A stretch of 64,000 nt of DNA from the NCBI GenBank assembly GCA_023078555.1, contig CM041197.1, positions 9,208,842 to 9,272,841 of the forward strand. The letters run 5' to 3'. Under the pieces are notes generated by a model that had not been told where the DNA came from, searched no databases, and saw only the letters and a program-made list of their open reading frames with translations. A program made the position numbers and the translations under genes. Source of the stretch: Ulva prolifera. Taxonomy: Eukaryota > Chlorophyta > Ulvophyceae > Ulvales > Ulvaceae. Shown piece after piece: positions 56,720 to 64,000 of this stretch (positions are counted from its first letter, which is position 1; every line of letters starts with the position of its first letter).

Positions 56720-57420
56720 GCCCTTGTGTCTCTGAAATATGCACATACATGCCAGCCGCCGCACGGAAGACCAATTTTCTGATGCGCCTCCCATGTGTGA
56801 AGCTGACGGGACTTGGACACGCTTGCCGTCCTCGACCACTATTGCTGAGATGTCGGAGCGTTTTGGACCAAAGTATTTCTTCGCAGCAGCAAACGTTGTC
56901 AGTGGTAGAGATGTGATGCTGCCGTACGCCAGGCACTTGAGTAGCCTTGTTGCTTTCTTCACCTACGTGCTGTGAGAATCAGTGCGCCACAATAGATGTA
57001 CTGTAATCGACCCTGACTGTTGTTGACCGTTCATCAGCATTGTGTTGCTGCTACAAATGTGGGTGCCATTGCGCACCGCACCTATAGGTGTTTAGCAACC
57101 AACGTGGAGATGTAGGGTGGTTTAAGAAGTCTGCGAACCGGTGCTCGTTGTGAAGATGCCCCTTTTAAAGCCCGAGCCAACATGCATTCATGTGCATTGC
57201 ATGCACATACACAAGCATTTCACGACATCGTTCATTGATGCACATCTACATCACCGGGACTGCGGCTGCATCGATCATGGCCAATCCTTTGGGAGGCTGA
57301 TTGTTATCTTGCGGCGTGCAGGTTCATGCCACTGTGGCGCCTAGCGCTGCTGTGATTGGCCCGCTACTGCCTTCCCAGTGCCACCGAGAGGGCGAAGCTT
57401 GACAGCGGAAAGGTTACTGT

Positions 57421-57676
57421 CAAGTAAAGTAAATTTGAATTTACTGAGCCGTATCCTATTGGACATTGACAACTCCGATGTAACGGGACCACATACGCCG
57501 GGGTCAACCACCTGGCAACCCTCCTCAGACAACCGTACGCAACTCACAGGGCCTCCTCCTGTGCTAAGCGAGATGGCCACGTACGGCCATTTCGATTCCC
57601 CAAAGCGCACGCATACTCGAACCCACGACCTCCTGAAACGGAGGGGGTAGCTTTTATGCCGTCCTCAACCCATTGT
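57421..57676 (-). mobile_element. tRNA-derived SINE, near full length
   Basis: Second complete copy, colinear with 21241-21503. The minus-strand head again has GGGTTGAGGACGGCATAAAAG, a CCTCC/GGAGG hairpin, AGGTC and the B box GGTTCGAGTA. The 3' tail is TTTACTTTACTTGAC. It lies between ClpS and the small minus-strand gene. Confidence 0.82.
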
Positions 57677-57778
57677 GAAAACTATTGCCCCCGAGCAGCT
57701 CAGCGCATCATTGACAGCCCTGGGTCACACATGTGCATTCTGGGGCTTGATAGCTTTGGCTGGTGGCTTCTGTTTCAT

Positions 57779-57826
57779 GGGTGCTTGCATGGGTGCTTGC
57801 ATGGGTGCTTGCATGGGTGCTTGCAC
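57779..57826. repeat. 12-bp tandem repeat, four copies
   Basis: GGGTGCTTGCAT is repeated four times without change, the last copy ending in CA. The repeat reads open in several frames on both strands but is in no gene. Confidence 0.9.
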
Positions 57827-58696
57827 ATAGGGCGAGCAACCTTCTGATCGATGTGAACTGTGACGGGTCCACACATACAAGCGAAGCAATCAGTGGATGT
57901 GAGAGTTTCCTGTCAGCTGCAGCCACACTGCCTAGCCTGATCCACATTTGGAGAGCATCACGCTGATGCAAAGAAAGCGGCTGATAGCTGGTGTGATGTG
58001 CGGTGGCATCACTACCTCATGTCACAACCGTGGCATGAGTGTGTTCCTTAGCTGTCCGGACTTGCTGTTGTGGATTCACATCAAAGTAATATCCAATATC
58101 AAATATAAATAAACTCAGAAAGCAAAGCTGCCACCATGCTGTGCTCGCAAGGAGCAAAGATTGTGCGCGAGGGAAACAATTATTGCAGAGTACCCAAACT
58201 GGACCACCATGAGGCAATGGACATCTCACATCAGAATCTCGAAAGCCAAGTTATCAATTGAGCTGTCCACAAATAGCCATAAGTGGCCCTCAAATAACGA
58301 CACTGACATCTACAAGCCTATCCGAAACAGCACCAAATGCGGTTTCTGCAGCCTCAAGGCATATCCAGAACTACTACAGTGCTGGCATATACCACAGAGT
58401 CGAAGACATGCCCACAGATATGCTGCCCTGTCACCGTGATTCGAACACTAACATGTTTTGCTTGTGAGTTCATCCATCACTTCGCCCCACGTGCTGTTTA
58501 CACCGACATGCAACATCAGCGGAATCAGCAAGTGCATGGCACATGAGCTTGCCGACCACAGAAGCGGCTTCTGCCCTATAGCTTGCTACTGTTCGACAAC
58601 ATAGCTATAGTCACAATGAAACTGCCAGCTTCGGCGACGAAGAGCGCCCAAGTCACAGGCAAGGTAGGCATACATTCCGTGCTGCTTGCATATGTG

Positions 58697-60244
58697 TCAC
58701 AGCCGCTGGCAGATATGGTCTTGAACCTGTTTCAAAAAACTGTGTCAGTGGCAGTGCATGATCCAAGGCCAAGTGTGTGTGTGTCCGTGGCATGTCATCC
58801 TATCCACCACCCTTTTGTTGAAACTCCCAGACGAATCTCAAATGTGATGATCAAGGCACGGTCCACATCACAGTCCAACAGCTCGCATTTGGCAGTGACA
58901 ATATGTTTGATTGAAACGTCCAAATGGGATGTCAATCGTTGTGGTCAGCCAAGTTGATATCAAATAACTGGCGAGATTCAAGCATTGTAGTTGTCCATAC
59001 TTACATCCATAAAGTTAGCCTCAGCCCATGTTGGAAGCTCCACATCGATCTGCGTATCTCGACATGCAGACTACAGTCATGTTCCTGAAAAAGTCATGTA
59101 TTACAAGCAGCAGGCACTTCCTGTTCTGCACTTCTCCAAAAAGTTCATCTGCGGGTGGTGCATTGCTCAGGCATCGCGCCGAGCCACTTATCCAACGGTG
59201 TCAGTATTGCTGCATCCCAACGCAAGTGCACATCTAAAGCAAAGCAGCTGGCAAAACTTTGATCAACCGCTCCAGTTGACGGCTTGGCATTTCTGTTGTG
59301 CCACTTATGTTCAAGGGCATTCACTGGATGCATCGGCGGCATATGCGGAATGAAACACATCGTTTGTGCAGTTTGCTGATCCAAGAGAGGCATGTGATGG
59401 TGGAGGGGCCATGGATGAATGTGGGGCACTCCCATCAGGATGGCACAGAATGTTTCCAGCACCAACATATGCTCTTCGAGGGCCTTCCACCTTGCTGACC
59501 CGATTTTCACGTATCTGCTTGCGGTAAATCTCTGGGTCAAAGTCCCTGTTTGCACCAATCTGCATGCATGTGGCTGAATTCCAGCCAGTTGACAGCACGG
59601 CGTAGGCCCATTCGAATGCATATATGCCTCTAACCATGTATTGACATGCTGCTGCAACAGACAAGATGATTTGCCGGCACACTGCTGAGCATTTTAATGT
59701 CATCAGAATAGCGAGTATCGCAACCACCAGAGTGCGGGTACACGTTGCTCGAAAGTTTGATCCTGTATTCGTTGGTGCAGCAGCATGGGAAATGTCTTAC
59801 CTTATTGGGACAACCATCAGCCCTTTTACGCATCACAAAAGTGCTGGGATACTTCTCAATTTCAGTGTCGTCGAAGGTGGCGAAAGGAATCGAGTGACCA
59901 TACTGCTTTTGCTTCACTGTAGCGACGTGAAATGTTATCAACAGATTGTGTCCTTCGTTTAGAGAGCGTTTGTAGCACGGTGGTCTCAGCTGGAACGCAC
60001 CAAACTCGGGAGGCAGACTGTTGGTCTGATAAATCAAAGACTTTGCGGGTGACTTGTCATAGCTACGCGTTCCTGCATCTCGGGTACTTGAGGGCTGGAC
60101 CATGTCGGAATTTGTAACTCGAACTGCACGAACAAACGGGTTTGATGCACCGGCACCGCCCAAAATGTGCAGCGAATTGTGGATCCGTGTGATGAGTGTG
60201 TGTAGCTTGCTGTGTGTCGAATATACACATAATCGTCGCAGCAT
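58697..60244 (-). CDS. Predicted 156-residue organellar protein of unknown function
   Basis: Exons on the minus strand: 60244-60001, 59651-59500, 59049-59005 and 58726-58697. Donors are GTGCGT, GTCAGC and GTAAGT; phases fit at each join. The start MLRRLCVYSTHSKLHTLITR is Arg/Ser/Leu-rich without acids, like a mitochondrial presequence. The middle exon encodes YMVRGIYAFEWAYAVLSTGW and then GANRDFDPEIYRKQIRENR. The small third exon encodes IDVELPTWAEANFMD, with a strong GTAAGT donor. I do not recognise the family. The middle and third exons are the most convincing parts; exon 1 may contain another intron, and the nine-codon last exon is tentative. It is transcribed away from the thylakoid-lumen gene. 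Confidence 0.45.
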
Positions 60245-60838
60245 TGTTTGCTGTTGGGTCGCACCAGTAGCTTGGACAGTTCTTGGCGTCGGTTTGACAC
60301 GACCAAGCGCAAAACGGAACAAATGTGAAGTTCAAGCAATACAGATGCAGTCGATATTATGTGAATCCCTCTGAATCGGCAAAACTGTAGAAGGGGAGCG
60401 ATGAGTGGTGCTGGAATAGTGTCAATACTGTCCACGGCCAGCAAATCTAATGCCCAAAGCACAAGACCTGATAAGACACTTGCGGAGCTTCGACAGCCTA
60501 TTTCAGTGGTTGGCTGCGTGACGTAATCAAGCATGCTGCTTGCCTCGCGCCAGCTTGCGCCCGAGGTCGAGGGTTGTGGTGAAGGTGTACACTGATCCCC
60601 CACACGCCACACAAACATACGTGTACTGCCTTCGAATGGAAAGTGTGAAGCAGTATCCGTCATTTAAGACGTGGCACACAATACGGGAGTGTTCGTGAAT
60701 ACATGCATCAAAGATCCTACATATCTTGTTCTCAGCTGATCTGGGCAAGAATCTCGTCGAGACCAAGAAGTGGGCTTGTGTGATCTAATTTCCTGCATCC
60801 ATCGCACAGTAGAAAAGAAGCTGCTGTAGACACTCATT
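60245..60838. promoter_or_regulatory. Shared 5' region of two divergent genes
   Basis: About 600 bases separate the start codons of the minus-strand organellar gene and the plus-strand thylakoid-lumen gene. This is the only place for both promoters, so it may act in both directions. No TATA box or repeated motif stands out. A minus-strand frame here (ATG at 60663, donor GTATGT after about 14 codons) may be a further 5' exon. Confidence 0.4.
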
Positions 60839-61885
60839 ATGGCGCTGCATGCCGTGTCATCCGGTCTGACGAGGCGACAAGCATTCACTAGTTTGCTGGC
60901 TGACCACAGAACACCACGATCGTCCGCCATACGGACCGCTTCGGACCGAGCGTCGCCCAAGGCAATCTCCAAAGACGCAATCAAAACATGCATGTGTGTC
61001 AGTGCTGCATTGCTCACGACTGTAGCTCTCTCACTCGCTGATCCGGTACCCGCGCAAGCAATCTCTGGTGGGAAAGAGTCGGTCGGCATCTTCAAACCCC
61101 TGGACGACCAAGATCTGTCAGGTAAATAACAAGCAGTACATGTGCCCCTGAATCCTATCCTTACGATCATGGCAGTCTCTGTAGTGCACCTGTGTGTAAC
61201 CTAAACTGTGCATGGGTTCTATGTGATATGATTAGATATTGAGCATGAGCATCCAGCAATCGAAAGATCATAAGATGTCATAGCTCTGTGTATGCTTTGA
61301 GTACTAAACACGTCAAACTCATCGCGTTTGCATCGCAGGAAGGGACCTAACAAGAGTACAATTCACAAAGGGGTCTTTGCGTCGCGTCAAATTCGACGGA
61401 GCTAACTTGTCGGGCACAACTCTCTTTGGAGCTTTCTGTAAAGACTGCTCGTTCCGAAACTCGAATCTGAGGTGGGTCTAAGGCCGATAGCTTCTTGCCA
61501 CATGCCCCAACTGGTTCTGCTCTTGTTGAGCATCATGATGCGATCTCTATGCTTCGACACATCTGCCCTCCTGCCTTCCGGAACTGAAGTTATAGCCGAG
61601 CACTACAGGTGCAGATTGGTTTCATCTTGCTTTCTGTCATTACATAACGTGCCATGCAGGAACACGAATTTGGAAAGCGCTGACCTGGAAGGGGCTGACT
61701 TCTCTGGCGCAGTCTTGGAGGGTGCTATGGTAACAAATGCAAGGTTCAGGGACAACAATCTTGATGGCTCAGACTGGACAGATGTGCTACTTCGGAAGGA
61801 CCAGCTCAAGATCCTTTGCACCAAAGCCACAGGGACCAATCCTGTCACTGGCGTAGACACCCGTGAGAGCTTGAATTGTCCCTGA
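60839..61885 (+). CDS. Thylakoid-lumen pentapeptide-repeat protein, TL17-like
   Basis: Exons 60839-61121, 61339-61471 and 61660-61885, with donors GTAAAT and GTGGGT and GCAG acceptors; phases fit and give 213 residues. The first 74 residues are a two-part targeting peptide: a Ser/Arg/Ala-rich stromal part, then a hydrophobic segment (MCVSAALLTTVALSLA) ending in the thylakoid peptidase site A-Q-A. The nearest basic residue before it is a lone Lys, not a twin Arg, so Sec-type import is more likely than Tat. The mature part has A(D/N)Lxx pentapeptide repeats: FDGANLSGTTLFGAF, LRNTNLESADLEGADFSGAV, LDGSDWTDV. The end LCTKATGTNPVTGVDTRESL is typical of the 17-kDa lumen protein family of plants. 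The molecular role of these proteins is not established. Its stop lies close to a possible convergent minus-strand exon. Confidence 0.82.
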
Positions 61886-62549
61886 TTATATGTTGCATGG
61901 AATCATGCATGGAATCATGCTTGATGTACAACCGGCAGAAGATTGGGATCTTCACACCAGGAATGTCCGAGTTATAGTGGTAGCGGATAACGAGAGCCCA
62001 GATGTTAGGGGTTAGCGTTGAAGAGACGTTGGCATTGATGTTCACATGGCTGGCTCGTTTCCTGACAAGCGCCTGTGAGGCTTGTATCACAACTTGCAGA
62101 CCTTAGTCAATCATGCCACGTCAACATTATGTGACATCAATCCGATGTTTCCATGTCAAGCCTTTCTCTCGGCTCTGCCAAATGAGAATTGTCATATCTG
62201 GAGTTTTGAGACCTGTATGCTCTGCAAACAGTCTAATCGATGGTGCGCATACCGTCAAATTCAGATTGGCCGTATGCTTACGTCAATCATGTTATCTATG
62301 TGCCATGTGCACCAACGACAGTGTGGATCGCAGCATCAGCCCAGTACGGTAGCTCGAGTTAAGTCGAGAATTATTTTCACATGTGTGGCTCCATGTAGCT
62401 GCACAGCAAGCCAGGGCAAAATCAGCAGCAGAGGACGTGGTAAGCAATCATCACACGTTCATGCTGCGACTTCTGCCTGTCAGCAGTTTTCACATCACGG
62501 CCACTTTCGATCTGGATTGCCTGAGCCGCGAACGAGCCAGACGTGACAT
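61845..62549 (-). CDS. Possible small minus-strand gene, incomplete model
   Basis: A minus-strand frame ending at 61845 encodes NINANVSSTLTPNIWALVIR and then YHYNSDIPGVKIPIFCRLYI, which looks like real protein. It is preceded by an acceptor-like CCTCACAG near 62060. An ATG at 62549 starts MSRLARSRLRQSRSKVAV, Arg/Ser-rich like an organelle presequence, with donors (GTGATG/GTGAAA) at about 62495. I could not find the joining exons. If real, it overlaps the end of the thylakoid-lumen gene by about 40 bases and starts only 54 bases from the next plus-strand gene. Confidence 0.25.
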
Positions 62550-62602
62550 GTGGACTATGCGAACAATCTAGGTTCCGAACTAAATAAGTCGATACACTCG
62601 GA

Positions 62603-64000
62603 ATGAAAGTTAGACGTCTTCTCTCATCTCAACTGGCTGGACCACAGTGCACCCGTCGCCCTGGGCGCGGACGTCCATCACCTGTTAGGTGCCAGCCAGA
62701 AGATCAAGGAAAGAGCGGATCTGCCGAGATTAACGAAGACGTGCTTGCAAAGCTGCGAGCCTTTGAAGAAGAGAATAAGAAGCTCAAAGAGCAGCTGTCA
62801 TCTGCGGTGCGACAGGGCTTGTGGCTACTTCGACGTGCATGTTCACTTCGCCAAGACATGATGTGTCGCGTCACGGCATTTTGGTGGCTGCAAGTATGCA
62901 CTGATTTGTAGGACACTGTATCAGAGAAGCAGGATACGCAGGGCAAAGTCAGGGTGGATGGTTCCGGCATGAAGCGTGAGACTCTGTTCGGCAACTCATC
63001 CAGCCCAGGCAGCTGGCTGTCCGAATCAGACGTTGACTTTTTCACAGGAGGTACTAACTAAGCTTTTTAACTGCAGCGGTGAGTCGTCACAGTTAGGCCG
63101 TTGCACATGTGCTTACTCATGCTGTTGGGCTGTCTCCTCTTGAGCTGCTGCACGGATCATCTCGGCGTGTGCAGGAGGACTGACCGAGCAATCATCCGAA
63201 GACAGGGAAGCCGAAGACGCCGTCGTCAAGAGACGTCTACTTATTGGTGGCGTATTGACAGTGGGTACAATCGCGCTTTCATTGATACCAACGGAAGACC
63301 TGGATGGGTCTGCCAACAAGCCTTTGTACGTTTACCTCGTTCCTCTCCTCCGAAGCATAGTACGCCCTTTCACTTTGATGAGCAGTCGTCATGGTTCTGT
63401 CTAGTCATATACCGCACATCTTTGTTTCACGATGCAGAACGTGCCATTGTGCCAATCCAATATTCCAATGCATCTACGCATTGAGTTATCCTGATGGCTT
63501 CCAGCACCCAGCAGCATTTGACATCATACAGCGAAATCGCTCAAAGCTGCTGGACGTGTTGCTCATCATTGGATATGTGCGTGCAGTCTCTGTTGCAGGA
63601 TCTCGCAGTGGAGGTAGAACAAGGGAATACGGGCAGCTCCGCCCTGGTGGTGGATCGCATCCTAGGAAAACCTAATGAGGCACGCAAGAATCTCTACAGC
63701 GCCATCGAGTCAATAAGCCCGTCACAACGTCAACAAGCAAGAGAGGCGATCAGTGCGGTCCAGCGCCTGCAATGCACCAGCTACCGTGAACAGGGCAGTA
63801 TTGGGGGTAGATGTATCCTGGGGCACATTGCTGAAACCACTATGCTCAGGCGGTGATGTTCATTCATAACGGCTCATGCAGTGTATGGTAGCTTTTCACA
63901 GACACAGAGAACAGGGATGGGACATTTATGACTTTGCCTGCGTGGTGCAGGTAATTTTGTGGACTATGTCCAGCAGATTGACTATAACAAGTACTACGAT
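62603..64000 (+). CDS. Plastid membrane protein of unknown function (3' end beyond window)
   Basis: Exons 62603-62806, 62912-63050, 63175-63359, 63587-63752 and 63951-beyond the window, with donors GTGCGA, GTACTA, GTACGC and GTGCGG; phases fit. The N-terminus (MKVRRLLSSQLAGPQCTRRP) is a plausible transit peptide. A coiled-coil-like stretch follows (DVLAKLRAFEEENKKLKEQL), then an acidic linker and a membrane helix at about 135-152 (LLIGGVLTVGTIALSLIP). After it come KPLYVYLVPLLRSI, VVDRILGKPNEARKNLYSAI and NFVDYVQQIDYNKYYD at the window edge. The part after the helix looks like a small conserved helical domain of plastid proteins, but I cannot name it. A thylakoid or envelope site is inference. 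An alternative donor at 63326 (GTACGT) would remove part of the VPLLRS block. Confidence 0.65.

Larger units (their letters stand above)
56680..58696. other. Intergenic stretch with a SINE and a tandem repeat
   Basis: Contains the SINE copy 57421-57676 and the 12-bp repeat 57779-57826. Between 56739 and 56975 both strands are open for about 80 codons (plus: ERFGPKYFFAAANVV; minus: KKYFGPKRSDISAIVVEDG). One may be real but I cannot decide which. Nothing else is supported. Confidence 0.45.

Noticed and set aside
57779-57826. CRISPR-like or coding repeat
   Set aside because: 12-bp units directly adjoining without spacers are a simple tandem repeat; the host is eukaryotic.

Overview
The window is nuclear DNA of a photosynthetic eukaryote, most likely a green alga (Chlorophyta). 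Every recognisable gene is split by introns. The donors mostly read GT(A/G)CG and the acceptors (T)GCAG, which is the green-algal style. Several products are plastid proteins: a pentapeptide thylakoid-lumen protein, the ClpS adaptor, a DnaJ-type zinc-finger protein of the BSD2/LQY1 kind, and a membrane protein with a plastid-like leader. I see no bacterial operon, CRISPR array, rRNA or convincing tRNA gene. All gene models below were built by hand from reading frame, splice signals and phase agreement between exons. Most lack independent support.

Layout. (1) 1-8.6 kb: mostly non-coding, with small tandem duplications and a hairpin MITE. (2) 8.6-15.7 kb: two head-to-head paralogous Golgi-type GT32/OCH1-like glycosyltransferases with three exons each and identical intron positions. 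Between and inside them lie perfect or near-perfect palindromes. (3) 15.7-26 kb: a GC-rich six-exon minus-strand gene for a 757-residue protein of unknown function. Its large third intron carries three copies of a tRNA-derived SINE. (4) 26-33.7 kb: gene-poor, with a SINE relic broken by a hairpin element. (5) 33.7-47.9 kb: a very GC-rich gene of about 16 exons. It encodes two RING-like zinc modules (a tandem duplication), a long Ser/Ala/Pro-rich stretch, two ribonuclease-inhibitor-type LRR blocks and a C-terminal membrane segment. (6) 48-64 kb: lower GC with small genes: DnaJ zinc finger (-), TMEM242-like (-), ClpS (+), a predicted organellar protein (-) divergent from the thylakoid-lumen pentapeptide protein (+), and a plastid membrane protein (+) that runs off the window.

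The genes do not form a pathway. The functional themes are plastid protein quality control and thylakoid biogenesis at the right end, and Golgi glycosylation at the left. The most unusual material is the repeat biology (a 102-bp perfect palindrome with target-site duplications; a tRNA-like SINE family) and the architecture of the zinc-module/LRR protein.
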